This document shows, piece by piece, positions 24,501 to 38,066 of a stretch of DNA of 64,000 nt (the first letter of the stretch is position 1; each line of letters begins with the position of its first letter). Source of the DNA: Anaspis maculata (taxonomy: Eukaryota; Arthropoda; Insecta; Coleoptera; Scraptiidae); the NCBI GenBank assembly GCA_949128115.1, contig OX421962.1:96646935-96710934 (forward strand), given 5' to 3'. Position numbers and translations under genes: made by a program. Below the pieces are notes generated by a model. The model worked only from the letters and a program-made list of their open reading frames with translations, had not been told where the DNA came from and did no database searches.

Positions 24501-26201
24501 TGCAAAAATAACTGAAACAGACATAATATAATTGTGTTTATTCTGGACAGGCCGGGGAGCGAATTAAATAAATGGCTATTGCGATGGTTTGGAAGCGGGT
24601 TGTTAAAGGGTAGATGGATAGTTGATGAGCAATTTCCGCTTGAATCATATTACAAGTCCAGCCTGCCCGCCTGTGAAACGTCGCATGTGTGAAAATCTAT
24701 CTCATTTTCTTATAGATAGTTCCTCTCACTAGCAATATCGACAGCTTTTAAGAGTAAAAAGCAGAAAAAAGCTGAAAGCGATTCAGGCAAAGGTTAGTGC
24801 ACCCGTGGAAATGGCGAAGGACATGCACAAAATATACGATATCTCCTCCTTAAATCTTGAATTTCGCTCAGCCTGCTGGAACCGCCTGCGATTGTGCCTC
24901 AGTAATTCCTAGCCAAACAACAATTCCGGACCTACCAACCTGAAAACTTTCTGATTTTCCCAATATCCGAACAGTTTGGGAAGTTCCAATGCAATAACCG
25001 GACTCAAATCGAAACGGAAATAACGTCAACCCTCGCTTTCTGTCTGGCGGTAGACGAGCCACTATACCAGGCCCTTGATTAGGGTTCCTAGACAATACAA
25101 TCCCATAATAACGAGCATTCACAAATATGGAGATTATTACCGCAGGCAATTTTCTTATGGAAATTTCCCGAGTCCTGTGTGTCGCATTACTTTTCAACCC
25201 CGCGAAAAATTAAAGGGCAATCTATCTCGGCTGATCTCATATCCGCTCTTGGAAAAAATACCTGCAAAATTACCACCCCTGAGAGTTGACGCCTCTCTGG
25301 AGCGCACAGAAGCCGTATATCTTAGCCTCCCTTGAACTTACTTATTAATATATATTTTCGGCGCTTTTCTGCGAATCGGAAAACGCAAAAAAATTACAAT
25401 TCTTTCGACGTCTTGTTTACGAAGAGGCCCAACTTCCGGCAGCTATATTAGTGACTTTGGCGTTGCCCATAAATAACATCGACAATCGGGGAAATCGGGC
25501 GGAGGAGAGCTCGTTTTTTGTTCTGTTATTTTCGCGTGTGAATATTGTAAACGCGGGACTGCAATTCGAAGGCTCCGACGACGTCGCGCGGATTTCGATG
25601 TCTCTCTCCCCAATAAAATTTGAAATGCGAGTTTTATTGATCTTTGACTCGTCGGACAGCAAATAGTTTTGACATCGACCAAGGGCGAAAAAAAAATTCA
25701 ATCATTGACAATAATGTATACTCTCGCGTAATTATTTATACATTTATTGATTGATGTGTTGATGTGGCGTGGCTTCAAAAGAATGTCCGTGGTACTAATT
25801 GGCAAAGTGTCGGTAATATTTGATGATTGGGCTTTGTTTTGCATGCGGCTGTTTTGTAATCTTTATTTGATTGGAATAATTGAGATTACACAGTCGATGC
25901 TGGTTAGCTGGTTATTCTTGCTCAACTACAAATAGGTGTTTGCTGTTTGTAAATGGTTAATGATTGGGCGTTTGATAAAAAATATGTAGGAAGCTATAGG
26001 TACGAAAGCTAAATATATCTATAGTTTAATTATTATTTAATTTGAAAGAAAATCAGGCGTAAGGAACGATGAAAAACTGAATCAATAATATGGTGTTTTC
26101 ATCAGCGTTTCGAATAATTACTGCCAGGGGGTGATTTTTTTGCCATTCGCAAAGTTAATATAATAACGTTGGATGCTGCAACCAATCAGCTAACACATAC
26201 A
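21591..26201. other. Gene-poor stretch with a possible LINE remnant
   Basis: No complete gene. At about 23850-24000 the plus strand, with frame changes, reads HIGIGGNENASGDL, resembling the HxGIxGNExAD signature of LINE RNase H domains. This is the only protein hint. Remaining open frames (up to about 109 codons near 24868-25197) show no known motif. Confidence 0.35.
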
Positions 26202-26203
26202 TA

Positions 26204-27023
26204 CAGGGTGCCCCAACTAAAACAATCCAGCGCGATTTTCTCAGAAAATATCAAGGCAACCAGAAAAATGTCTCAATTGGGGGGAAGCCTCACCCTTTGG
26301 CTTTCTTTTGAGGGGGCGCCGATGCTTGTAGGTGCTCTAGTTTCCAAGAAAATGCAGTTTTAATCGGGCGAGTCACAAGAGTTCGAGAATTTATGACCGT
26401 CAAAACCAAGTACTTTAGAGGAAGAAAAATCCTCATTCTCTGGGCTTTCCATTGATGTGTCGCCGATGTCTGTACCTGGCCCAGTAAGCCAAATATTCTG
26501 CCTTACAGCCCAACAAACACAACACATGATCGGAATTCATGACGACGTCACTGATCACACACTTGTTGATTTTAACATCAGCCAGTATTAATTGCTATGG
26601 TGAATCCAGGTATGGTAAGTGACAGGTATGGTAAGTGAAAAAGTCCTAGTAACGACTAGTGTTAAAGTCAACAAGTGTGATCGGTGACGTCACGAATTCT
26701 GATTATTGTGTTTGCCGGACTGTGATGCAGAATATCTGGCTTACTGGGCCAGGTACAGACATCGGCGACACATCAATGGAAAGCCCAGAGAAAGAGGATT
26801 TTTTTTCATTTGAAGTTGTATTTTGTTTTGACGATCATGAATTTTTGAATTCTTGTGACTCGCCCAATTAAAATTGCATTTTCTTGGAAACCAGAAGACT
26901 ACAAGCATCGGCGCCCCCTCAAAAGACAGCTCAAAGGTCAGGCTTCCCCCAAATGAATTTTTTTTTGTTACCTTAGTATTTCCTGAGAAAATCGCGCTGG
27001 ATTGTTACAGCTGGGACACCCTG
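26204..27023. mobile_element. Fold-back element, copy 1, TA|CAGGGTGCCCCAAC
   Basis: An 820-bp palindrome. The left arm starts CAGGGTGCCCCAACTAAAAC and the right arm mirrors it, ending ...CTGGGACACCCTG; TA borders both ends (26202-26203, 27024-27025). The arms run to a short loop near 26600-26640 and share blocks such as GGGGGCGCCGATGCTTGTAG and GTGACGTCA. No coding sequence. A second copy lies at 35860-36662. Confidence 0.9.
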
Positions 27024-27059
27024 TATATGGACCTGTTACGCTTTCACGCCCCCGTCTCC

Positions 27060-27860
27060 CCCTGACATATTATTTATTTAGCCTTGAAACGACACGAGAG
27101 GGAAAAAAGGAGTGTAATGGAACACGCTCATTGCACAGAGAGTTACATTTACTTGAAACAAAATGAGTGCAAAATTATCCTTTCATGGTTCTTCCCTCAA
27201 AACACCCAACACAGGATTGACAGAATGGACAAAATGAACAAAATGAACAAAATCAATTGAAAACACAGCAATAAAATATGTCAAAGTCAAAAGAAAAGGG
27301 GAGTGACGGATTCAGAAAATAGGCACTAAGTGGAAGAACACGTCAAAGAAACCCATGAGTACTGCCAAAAGAAGAGGACTCTCAAATATGTGACAATGTT
27401 ATGAGAATAAACTCACTGATAATTTCCGGTATTCAATGTAAGCAAAATTAGTGAAACTAAATCGAAGAAATATGAGTGGACAAATGTAAAAACACCAGTA
27501 AATAATGCATAATAAAAGCAGCAATACAAAAACCTAAAACGGTGTTGGTAAGTTCCTGAAAACTACCAACATCAATTATCTGACAAAAATATCAGCAAGC
27601 ATAAAAAATGACATCAAAAAAATACACTGGAGTCACAAAAAAAAACTGAGGACAATTGACATTGACATGAAAATCAAGTCATAACACAGGCAAAAATACG
27701 ACGCACAAAAATGACAGTCGAGTTAGTACATGACAAGCAAATGTCACACAAAATGAAATGAAATAAAATGATCATCATCAAAATGACATGCCACAATGGC
27801 ATGAAATGTAAATAAACAAATACAAACAACCAGACCATGAGTATGAGTTTTCACATACAA
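27060..27860. other. A-rich, T-poor low-complexity stretch
   Basis: The plus strand is strongly biased to A with recurrent ACAAAATGA, AAAATGAAC and ATGACA words and little T. It has no long frame. It directly adjoins the SINE-like head at 27880-28036 and may be part of an older insertion. Confidence 0.45.
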
Positions 27861-27879
27861 GTACATATTTGCTCTCGTA

Positions 27880-28036
27880 GACAAATCCCGAGACATCACC
27901 GCACGATAGTAGATGCCCCAGTACTAAGGAACGCGTGAAAAAGTCAATCTTCTCAGTGCAAATTTGAACCCGGGACGCTTTTGCTTGACCTATTTTTTAA
28001 GGTGGGACCTACACCGCAATATCTGTGCCACCGGAG
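27880..28036 (-). repeat. Possible tRNA-derived SINE head
   Basis: On the minus strand, GGTGGCACAGATATTG (about 28021-28035) resembles a pol III A box and CCCGGGTTCAAATTTG (27959-27974) a B box (consensus GGTTCRANNCC). The boxes lie about 60 bases apart, somewhat wide for a tRNA but usual for decayed SINEs. No tail or target duplication was identified. Confidence 0.35.
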
Positions 28037-28059
28037 TGTGCTGAGGAAAATTGTTACAA

Positions 28060-29885
28060 GCAGTTCATGAGTCAGTATTTCTGAACTGTCTGCGTGAAAT
28101 CAGCCGGATCGGTCAAATGGTTCAGAAGCTATTGTGGAAAAAAATGATTTTCAGTTTCGAACTTTTGAGTTCTGTATTTCCGTTATTTCATTTTTCCGAT
28201 ACCTTTTCTTGTGGGAAGTCTCTTTGTTTTCAAATTTTTCATCGACTGGCGAGTTAAATCCGGGATATTTCGCATATTGCTCTTACTTTTTCAAAAAAGT
28301 AAAGGAAGGTATTACGACTCTTTTTTCTGCGAATGATTTTGTAGCAGTTTTTGATTTTGAGTCAAGAAAAAGAATGCCTATACAGGAGTCCAGTACAGAT
28401 AACGGCAAATCCGAACAAAAAAATGGGGCAAATCACTCAGAATGGCGTGTGGAATGATAATCTTGAATGAAATCTGCGGATTATCCAGGAATTTTTGCAA
28501 ATAAAAATAAAGAAGAAACAACACGTTGAAAGAACAGTTAAAGTTTCTGGATGTTGTTGTATTGTTGGTTGCCTACATCACTTCAGTGGAGAACTATAGC
28601 AGGTACGGGGTACAGTGACTTATGACTTACCAACAAAATAATGTTGCGTAATGTTGTGCGTGGGCCTGAGATGAGCACCGCAAAGAAGAGTAGTACGACG
28701 TAAAGAATTCAACTACAAAGAAACTATTAGTGTGATCGTAATTTGCTCCTCGGTGGGGACTAATCATCGTGAGTAGAAGGCAACAGAGTTTGTTTCGTGG
28801 TTGTAAAAAGTGTTTAAATAGTAGCCGTTGATAATTGTACTCGACTCCTCATACAGCTTTCCAAAACCGTCGTCTATCACGCGAGGATCGCAATTTTCAA
28901 CGGACCCAACGTTTCAAGTTAATTCCAGAGACCAAAGAGTTTTCTTAAATATTTTTGGTACTTGGTGTATAATTCCCATTTTATTTTTTTGTGATTATCG
29001 TGCCTTCAACTGTGATAAAAATAGCCAAAGAGATTACTTCTACAACATCACATGGGAGGCTCTTCGTGTTCTACCTAATGGAAAGGATAATACTTACGCA
29101 TTCATTAATTCACGGCCAGCTTCCTTGGCGCGAGCTTTAAGCAGCTTTAAGTTGATTTCAGCCGCTTTGCAGGTGTTTATTGCAAGATTCCAAGGGAGGG
29201 CTAATCTCGTGCAAAAAGCTCCGCAAAGTCTGATTAATTATATTTGCTGAATTTGAGGCCCGAAGTGGCTTGTGACGCCGCAAATCTGGTCCTTCGGAGC
29301 TTTATTACCGGGGCTTCCCGAGCAATCTGCTTTTTATCCAATAACGAATTTTGTATCCACTAACGAAGTTGGTTCCAATTGTCGTTTTGCAAAAAAACTA
29401 ACGGGCCATCACAGGCACGTATAATGATAGCAAGGACGAAAAGTCGAGCGAAAAGATGTTGTTGTGGTGGTTAGAGACAAGCAAGAATTTCTTGATAAGT
29501 TTTTTGACCTCTAAAAACACTCCCCTTCAGGGCCATTTCTAATAAGCTTTTTCTGGATAATTAGATTCCGCACTCGACTTTTTCCACAGCTGATTTAGCA
29601 ATAAACATTAAACGTTAATTACTACTCATCCATTGATTATGCTCATAAAAAACCCATGTAAATGTAAATCAAGTCGATTGATTGAAATGGCAATTAATTA
29701 ATTCCTTAATTGCTGTGATTTAAGCGTCAATAATTGATTTGGTGACATTCAACAAAGCGCCTCAAGACGGCAGGACCGCCTAGATCAGAACTCGATTTCC
29801 CAGTTTTTAGCTTTTATAGCTTCAGTTACAACATACCTATATGCCGTTCATGTTTTGAATTCAGTATAATGACTTTTTTTGAAGC
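28060..29885. other. Gene-poor stretch
   Basis: Two plus-strand frames of 107 (28134-28457) and 140 codons (28828-29250) are present, but neither has a recognisable domain or gene-like context. I treat both as unsupported. Confidence 0.4.
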
Positions 29886-30001
29886 AAAAATAAAGTGAGA
29901 AGCTGGGGCTACGGCTGATGGCACCTACAAAGTTTTGGAGCAAAACTATCAGCTGCCATCAACCGTATCCTCCCAGCGCCTCAGCTTGTCACTTTATTTT
30001 T
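29886..30001. repeat. Small palindrome, AAAAATAAAGTGAG ends
   Basis: Left arm AAAAATAAAGTGAGAAGCTG and right arm CAGCTTGTCACTTTATTTTT are inverted copies about 45-50 bp long around a short loop. They share GGCTGATGGCA/TGCCATCAACC. It fits a miniature fold-back element. Confidence 0.65.
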
Positions 30002-32768
30002 GGTCCAAAAAGTTATTCCACTGAAAATAAAAAGTGAACGGGATATATGTTTAACGCACGCATAGGTAGTTACATTCCAAAAGAGTAATTACCAATGAGC
30101 AAGCAACCAGTTATACAATTTCACAGGTTTTTCGCCGTTTTTCTGTTAAATGAAACCACAAAGTCATTTTTCCGTTAGTAAGCGAGTTAGATATTGGATT
30201 TTTATATCTCCGATAGAAATCATAACACTGCTTGCCTGCTACTACACCACTTCCAGTTTCATTCCAGAAAGCATCAATTTTATACCGGAAAGTGTTATTT
30301 TGCAGTTCAGAAGTATTCACTCAGTTATAACTAAACTTGAGGCAATTCAATTTTACATGTGCCCAGTTTTGGAATGAGATAACTCTTTGCCGGAACCGAT
30401 CACAGATACTTATTTAAATAAAATCAAAAATTACCCAGAAGTTTCTCGTGGGTGTATAATTAAACGCGTAAAATGATGCGAAGTGTAATGCAGACGCACA
30501 TTATTTCTGCTTTTCCCATTTTTGAAGTGCGAGAACTTTGGACTATGAAGTTCAGAAGTGATCACTTTGTATATTATCTTTATGTGCAATCGTCCCTTAA
30601 TGCTTACTTTATCATTAACAAAGACCGTTTTAAAAGTGGCATTTTCCAGTATTTCGACAGATTTCAGATCTCTTATTTCACATTTCAGATCTCTTATGTC
30701 ACATTTCGGCACTCTTATGTCATTTTTTAGCACTGTTATGCTTTCAAGGTCATTTTTTGGCACTGTTATGTCAACGCAAATGTCAGGTCAACGTCAATTA
30801 TTGTGTCCGCTGTCGAGAAACACGAATCGTGAACGCCAAAGGGTAGGAAAGGAGGACAAAAGCTTCCAGAATTTCTCGGGGGACGTCGACATGGCTTCCT
30901 GAATCGTCATACATTTTGCAGTGAAACAAATTTTGAAGGCTGTCAAGACTGTCGTTTGTTTCTCCATTGCAACTGGATATTAACATTTTATATATGTTCT
31001 TTCTTCCTTCCTCCTTCCTATTTTATATATGAAAAAACTATGAGTTTCTCGATATTCTTGCTCATTTTTTTTTTAAGTTGCGATTGCACATAAAGCAGTG
31101 TATGCATCTCGTGCTAAAAATGTTTTTTCGGTATTCGCGCCACTATAGACCTCGCTTTGCTCGGTCTATAACGGAAACTACTATTATCAAATCAAGTAGG
31201 TGTGAACTTCCTTTGAAGAAAAAACACTATAATAATAATAGGTTATTGAGTATAGGTATCACAGCAATGGGTTTCAAGGGAACTTGTTTTGCATTTACGC
31301 TTGTTTTTTACAACGAGATATTGCCACAAAATGGATAAAGTCAAAACATAACACGAGCATTATTTACATTTTCCTCCATTAATTTATTCTTCACGTGCCA
31401 ATAAGAGCGTATTAAAAGTGAATATTCAATTTTTACACTACTTCCTCACGCTTCATTCAAATTTGTTTTCTACAGGTTAATATTATTTGTCCCATATTTT
31501 GTGCTTCTGACATTTACAGGCCGTTCATAAATCATCGGTAATGAAATAATCTCGGATCCGGTTCCTCAGTCGACTTCTTGAGCAGTCTCAGTAAACTGTG
31601 TTCATTTTTTGAAAAGTTCTGAAGAATACGGCAGTACTGGGATTCATGACTTGACTTCCGGTTGCCGCACCGCTTTTTAGGCGGTCACATGTTTCACAGG
31701 TCCACTTGATGCAATATATTATATCCATAAGCTGATGGCAAAGTTCATCTTGGTGAATCTTTATTGATGCATGGTGATTTCGAATCAGCAAAGGTCAATT
31801 ATCAAGTAGTGCAACGAGACGAATCATTTATTTTGATTTCCGGGAACAATTAGGTTTATGTCAAATCTATTGTAGCTCCAATAAAAAGGGGAGTATTTTT
31901 CCGTTGTTTGTTGTGAACCGATGGCCGATGGCTTGGGATCTTTTATTCTTTGAAACAATTGAAATGATCTATTTTTATTAATTTAAATTTATGTTTTGAA
32001 CAACTCATCAAACAATGGAAGTCGAGTGGCAGACTCTAACTAAAGACATGTGTACCTACGACTACGACACAGTAAATACAACACATTCATAACACCTATG
32101 CCCACACATTAACTGCATTACCACAGTATAGAACAAATAATTTAAGACGTAAGATTTGTGCGAAGAAAGGGAGCAACGACGATCATAGCTGATCTCGTCG
32201 AAAAGTGGGTTAAATTACAGAAGTGGTGCAGTGACCAAGATTGTTTGAAGATTGGAATGTCGTAGAAAGACCTTTATATGATGTTCTAATGTTGCTACTT
32301 TACTGTTGATGAATGTTTGTTGGTTTGTGAGTGACAGCTCTGTCGGATGAAAAAAGAAAACCGAAGTTTCACATCCCTTGATACTAAGATGATCCTGCGG
32401 AAAAGGTTGCACGTGGGTTAATTCACTCGAAGAAGAAATCCACACAATCATCATGACACGTTGAATTTAGTTATTATCCATATTGCTGCGCCTCCTTGTG
32501 CCTTTTTGTTTAATTATATCAGCAAAAATTGTTTATGCCCATTGAAAATTGCGTAAGCGATAATGAGACAATCTTTAAATTTTGTGTGTCCCCAGATAAC
32601 ATTTTTTCACAGTTTTGTACCCATGCAAGTTGTACCTTGGGCCAACATTCCCTTCCACCCACCATAGCTCCACTGATTTCGAATGTTTTGTTTCGGCCGA
32701 GGTTTCGGCCCATGTTTCATGGGACTTTTAGCATACGTTACAGGTTGTACGGTATTTTTGATGGAGAG
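30002..32768. other. Gene-poor stretch
   Basis: I see no gene. Around 30660-30770 there are short tandem echoes of TTTCAGATCTCTTAT and TCATTTTTTAGCACTGTTATG, which create overlapping chance frames on both strands. Confidence 0.4.
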
Positions 32769-33905
32769 CAGATCTGGGCATTATTTTGTTCTTATAAATA
32801 CTTTTCAAATGATAAATACTTTTTTTATTTAAATACTCATTTATTATTTGAAAAAGTATTTGTAAATACTTTCAAAGATACTTTTGCGCTATTTGAATAC
32901 TTTTGCTTTTTTCAAATACTTTTGCATTATTTAAATACTTTTTTGTGATTTGAATACTTTTGTAAGGTCATTTTCTGATCTGTCGCTGTCACCTGGTGGA
33001 TGACGCTACCTAAAGAATTCAAATCTGTTTAATAAATTACCTTTCAAAGCTAGTATGTAATTTCGTAAAGTCAATTACGTCATAAACTCTATAGTCATCT
33101 TACCACTGGATTACTGCTATCAATTAACATATTGCGCGCTCAAAACTTGCTTGTACCACTTATCTTGAACTTGATTATCTTAACATTTGAAACTTCAATT
33201 TGGTCCTTTCTGACGCGGTAAGTACAGCGACCCACTGGCTGGTACTGGTATGGAAGCAGGAATGAGGAAATGATTCAACAACACCATTCACAAACATTGA
33301 TACCAATGACTTGAAACGTGCCTGAAATTCACACATCAAAGTAAAAGCAGGAAGCCATCTATCTCAGGGTAACTACACCGACCACGACTCGAAATCGGTA
33401 AATGATAAGAATTATTGCTCAACAAAATGTATCGTTCATACAACGAAATATTCGGCTTCACAGCCGGAACTGTCTAATAAAAACTAAGCTAGAAAGAAAA
33501 ATGTCAAATTCATGGCTGTGGAAGCCACTATTCAGCCACCATCCACGATTTTTTCTGTTGATCTGTTGAATGATTACGAAATAATAGGCGATTTTCCTTT
33601 TGCATATTTTTGGGTTAAGCAAGGAAGTCCTTGAATAATTTCAAACGTATTTAAATGAACCAAAGTGTTCTCGGACAGTCTCGTTCTACTTTGACAGTAT
33701 TTAAATACTTAAGAGATAAATACTTTTGAATTATTCAAATATTTTCTCATTATTTAAATAAGAAAAGTATTCAAATAACGAAAATATTTCAATATTCACA
33801 ACTGCAACTTCAAAAATATTATTTATTATTTAAATATTATTTTGACCAGGAAATGAAAAGTATTTATTATTCAAATACTTTCCAAAAGTATTTTGCCCAG
33901 CTTTG
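32769..33905. mobile_element. hAT-like fold-back element, CAGATCTGGGCA ends
   Basis: The ends CAGATCTGGGCA (32769) and TGCCCAGCTTTG (ending 33905) are inverted copies. They match the CAGNNCTGGGCAAAATA type of terminus common in hAT-derived miniature elements. Arms of about 190-200 bp are full of AAATACTTTT/AAAAGTATTT words; a 700-bp non-repeated middle has no coding sequence. The 8 bases outside each end, ATGGAGAG and ATGGGGTG, agree at 6 of 8 positions, compatible with an eroded 8-bp hAT target duplication. Confidence 0.65.
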
Positions 33906-33913
33906 ATGGGGTG

Positions 33914-35857
33914 TCATGTAACTTTATTTAGATTATCTGATTGATATGAAATTATGTGGATGCTGCCTGTGGAGCTGGGACAGGGTCTGCAATGGCGGAC
34001 AGGGATTGGAAATTTTTAGATTGCTCGTCAGCTTTGGATGTGCAAAACAATTACCTGATGACCGAAGAAACCTAGAGTTATTTTGTTAGTTTTTGTGTAC
34101 TTTCTTAGGGGTTGATACCGAGTTGCAGGCGCAAAAGTTAGGACGGCGTAACTTGCCAAATAGAGCGGTCTGATTGGCCGTTGCTATAGTAACCGTACTT
34201 ACGGCGGTCTCAGCCTCAACTTGGTATCGAGCCGTTAGACTACGTTTTTCTCAGCAAAATCAGGCTACTTGATTCCTCCGTTTTTAGCGAATTTTCAAAG
34301 AAGGTGCTTCATTGACTTTTTTTCACCAGAGATTTCACCTGTATGATCAATTATTATAGGTTCTGGGATCAAATTTGTATGTCTGTCTGTCCGTCTGTCT
34401 GTGTACAAATTTTTGCAGTTGAACCCTCCTCAACGATGAAGTTAGAGGCGTGCAATTTGTTCCAATGCATAGTTTATGCTTAAAAATATAATCATTGAGC
34501 ATTCATTTTTTCAATTATTGTGACCTGAATTACGAACAACACCGCCAAACTTGATACCTACATCAAGTTTAGTGTAGCTAGGCATGCAGAACAATAACTT
34601 GAAAACCATAAAAATTGAGTAAAATCGTTGAAGGGACAGAGTTTGGTACTTGACGGTTGTTCAACTTTTGTAGAATTGAGTACCTATTCCTCTATTCTAG
34701 GCGCTACCCACACGCTTCGCATTAGACATAGGCACTAGGCAGTCTATTCCTTATTCAAGAAATAAGCTTTCACGATTATCATATTATTCACCATTAATTA
34801 GGAAGTTTAGGAGTCTTGTAAGTTCCCGCCGCAACTCGCATGAGAATGGTAAAGTTGAGGTGAGAGCGGATTAGGTAATTAAAACCGCTGCCAGACAGAC
34901 TCGGAGAAGGAAACCAATTGGAGGGCGTTAAGTTTGTCAGGCATACCCGCATTTCCACTTCCACCTACACGGCATCTATTTACATATTTTCAAGTTATCT
35001 AGGTACTCATCGGACGAAAAAACTTTTTTTCCAGCAGCAGCGCAAATAATTATCGCGCGCATAACCAGCAATTTTTTTTTTTAGATAACCTTCCATTTCC
35101 ACCCCCACGTCCATTAGCAACACCGTGAATATGTATATCATTTACAAGGGTAAATGTTTGTACATGATTTATCACTACTAAAATTCCGTCCAGTAACCCG
35201 CTCATTAACACGCCACGAAACGTTGAAGCAGCACAAAAAAACACAACATGTTATAGAGGTGTCTGCAGAGTGAGAGAAAGGAGAAGAATGACAAGAAAAT
35301 TACGGTTATTTCACATTTCAGCTGATGCATGTTCCATTATGAGAACATAAAGCCAACTAAATTAGCAATGATCGTTCAGAGCGTTTTGTTATAAAATGGA
35401 AAAAACCATTATTTATAAAATGGACAAAGACCATTCATCCTATACGATTGGAAAAGCGGTCAACTCTGGTAGTTATTAGTTTTCAATGAATATGAATTAT
35501 TGAATGATGAATTGTTGTAGTTGACGTTCGTAGGTCCGTTGAGGATAGTTTGATTAGTTTGGTGGAAAAGAGCAATTCCACAAATACAATGCAGTTAAAC
35601 TTCAACGATAATTATTTTCTGCTCTCCAATCAATTTTACTAGCCTCTTTGGAGCCACGGTATGCCCTGGCAGAGATGGGCAATCTTCCGGAACTCCTACC
35701 AGAGCATAACTTTTTTACTGTTCTCAAACGGCTGCCGGCTGTCTTAAAATTCTGACGAATACCTGATGGAACTGTCTCCTGCAAAGAAATATAGTATTCA
35801 TCCAGTCTGGCAAAAAAAAATTCACTTCGTGGATGACGATAAATTTCTCGTTAATAA
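33914..35857. other. Gene-poor stretch with a TGTC/CGTC microsatellite
   Basis: A short GTCT/GTCC array lies at about 34379-34405. Nothing else recognisable. Confidence 0.4.
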
Positions 35858-35859
35858 TA

Positions 35860-36662
35860 CAGAGTGTCCCAGCTAGAACAGCCCAACGCAATTTTCTCAG
35901 GGAATATCAAGGCAACAAAAAAATCTTTAGATTGGGGGGAAGCCTGACCTTTTAGCTTACTTTTGAGGGGGCGCCGATGCTTGTAGGTGCTCTAGTTTCA
36001 AAGAAAATGCAATTTTAATTGGGCGAGTCACAAGAATTCAAAAATTCATGACCGACAAACAAAATACTTCGGATGAGAAAAATCCTCTTTCTCTGGGCTT
36101 TCCATTCATGTATCGCTGATGCCTATGGTCCAGTAAGCCAGTTATTCTGTCTCACAGTCCAGCAAACACAATAATCGGAATTCATGACGTCACCGATCAT
36201 ACACTTGTTGATTATTTCAACATTAGCCAGTATTCATTGCTATGGTGAGTTCAGGTAGATATGGTAAGTAAAAAGGTCCTAGTAACGGCTAGTGTTAAAA
36301 TCAACAAGTGTGTAGTCGGTGACGTCAATAATTCAGATTATTGTGTTTGCTGGACTGCAAGACAGAATATCCGGCTTACTGGGTCAGGTACAGACATCAG
36401 CGACACATCAAGTGAAAGCCCAGAGAAAGAGGATTTTTTTAACCCTTTGATGTATTTTGTTTTGTCTCTCATGAATTTCTAAATTCTTGTGACATAACTC
36501 GATTAAAATTGCATTTTCTTGGAAACTAGAGCACCTACAAGCATCGGCGCCTCCTCAGAAGAAAGCTAAAAGGTCAGGCTTTTCCCAAACTAGAAATGTT
36601 TTGTTGTTGTCTTCATATTTTCTGAGAAACTCGTGCTGGGTTGTTTTAGCTGGGACACCCTG
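35860..36662. mobile_element. Fold-back element, copy 2 of the 26204 family
   Basis: An 803-bp palindrome homologous to 26204-27023 throughout. The left end is CAGAGTGTCCCAGCTAG (one change from CAGGGTG) and the right end ...AGCTGGGACACCCTG; TA borders lie at 35858-35859 and 36663-36664. Both arms keep the GGGGGCGCCGATGCTTGTAG block. The centre is near 36240-36260. No coding sequence. Confidence 0.9.
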
Positions 36663-36664
36663 TA

Positions 36665-38066
36665 GAGTGCAATTCCACCACAGTACAAAAAGGTAGCAGA
36701 CGACTCTAATTTGTATTTACAACTTGTTATCGCTTAGGGCCTTGTTCGCCTCTGCACACTGACAGCGGAACCTATAAAATGCGCGTTACAAATCCGTTTG
36801 TAAAAAAGACCTCGTTAAAAAGAGTGCATTTCCTGTTGGACTAACGATTTATAAATATTTATTCGACTAATTTAGTCGTTATAATTTTTTTTTTTAAACA
36901 CAAAATAAGTTATAAATTAAGAGTCGGTATATGGAGGATATAAGATATATTTTGGGGTTTTTCTGGAAATAACTCAAGAGTCTTCAAGTTCAACAAGCTT
37001 ATCCTGAAATCCTAAATCGTGAGGAAAATCTTCGCCAGAATTTTATAATTTCATAATTTTAATTCTCAATCACAAATATCATTATTGTTTTCAATTAGAC
37101 GATCTGCTCCTGGTAGTCATGCAACCAACAAAATACCACTCCCTATCATCTGCAGTGATGTTCTTGTCATGATTAGGGAGAGACAATTCTCACTAGAACC
37201 GTTGAATACTAGTTCTTGTCAAAGTTTTGTATCATGAGGAAAATCTTCTCAAGAAGTTTATGAAAATCTGTCATTCCATTTGAAGGCTATCGTACGGATA
37301 TTTAGCACTTTTTCGACGTCCTTATCTACAGAAGAAAACAGCAAATACTGATTCAGTGCAAAAAGATACAACATTGCATCGTAGGGTGGGAGTGATTAAT
37401 TCTTATTCTCGAATTAACACTATGTGAACAGTCATTCTCATTATTATTGTTGTATTTTATTAGATGAATCGTGCCATCCGGAAGTGTCTATCAGCTTGAG
37501 AAAAGCACTTCAAGTTATGCTTGCCTAGGCGGAAGCTTTTGTTTTTCAGTTCAAGTCTCTGTGATTTGTAAAAACGGATCATGGTAACGATCAGACCAGG
37601 TGATGCCGAAAAGTTAACAAAAACAATGAGGAGTGGGTATCATTTATGAAATACCGTTTTTATCTCGGTTTTTATAAAAAAAAGAAATCAATATACACTC
37701 GAACCTTTGTTGTTCTTTCATGTTTTTAATTTGTTTACATTGTGACATGAGTGCGCTGCAAAAGAAACAAATCAAGCAGTGTTAACGTAAATTGCTACGA
37801 TCAATAATAGGTATACCTACTTCTACAGGTCCCCCGGTTTCAAGCGATCAAACTCTGGAAAAAGATTTTTGTAGTCCTCCTGATTCAGCAAAATTAACAA
37901 AACATGCATCTCATTGGCTTCCTGATGAAGATAGACGGTCGTCATAGTTCATAAAAGGAACATTTTTGTTTTGTCATAGCTTGAGACGTGGGCTTTGTTT
38001 GATCCTAACAAAATTTGGTTTTTCAAATAATTACTTTCAATTTCGAAGAGGCCGCCTGTCCAGTGG
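36665..38066. other. Gene-poor stretch
   Basis: AT-rich sequence without a gene or clear repeat. Confidence 0.4.

Noticed and set aside
24868..25335. Overlapping minus and plus frames of 109 and 86 codons
   Set aside because: Mutual shadows with no recognisable domain in either.
28828..29250. 140-codon plus-strand frame
   Set aside because: No motif, no repeat-independent support and no gene context; length alone is not convincing in this window.
30431..30902. Overlapping frames on both strands with repeated DIRDLKCEIRDLK-type peptides
   Set aside because: They arise from short tandem echoes of TTTCAGATCTCTTAT and are not supported as protein.
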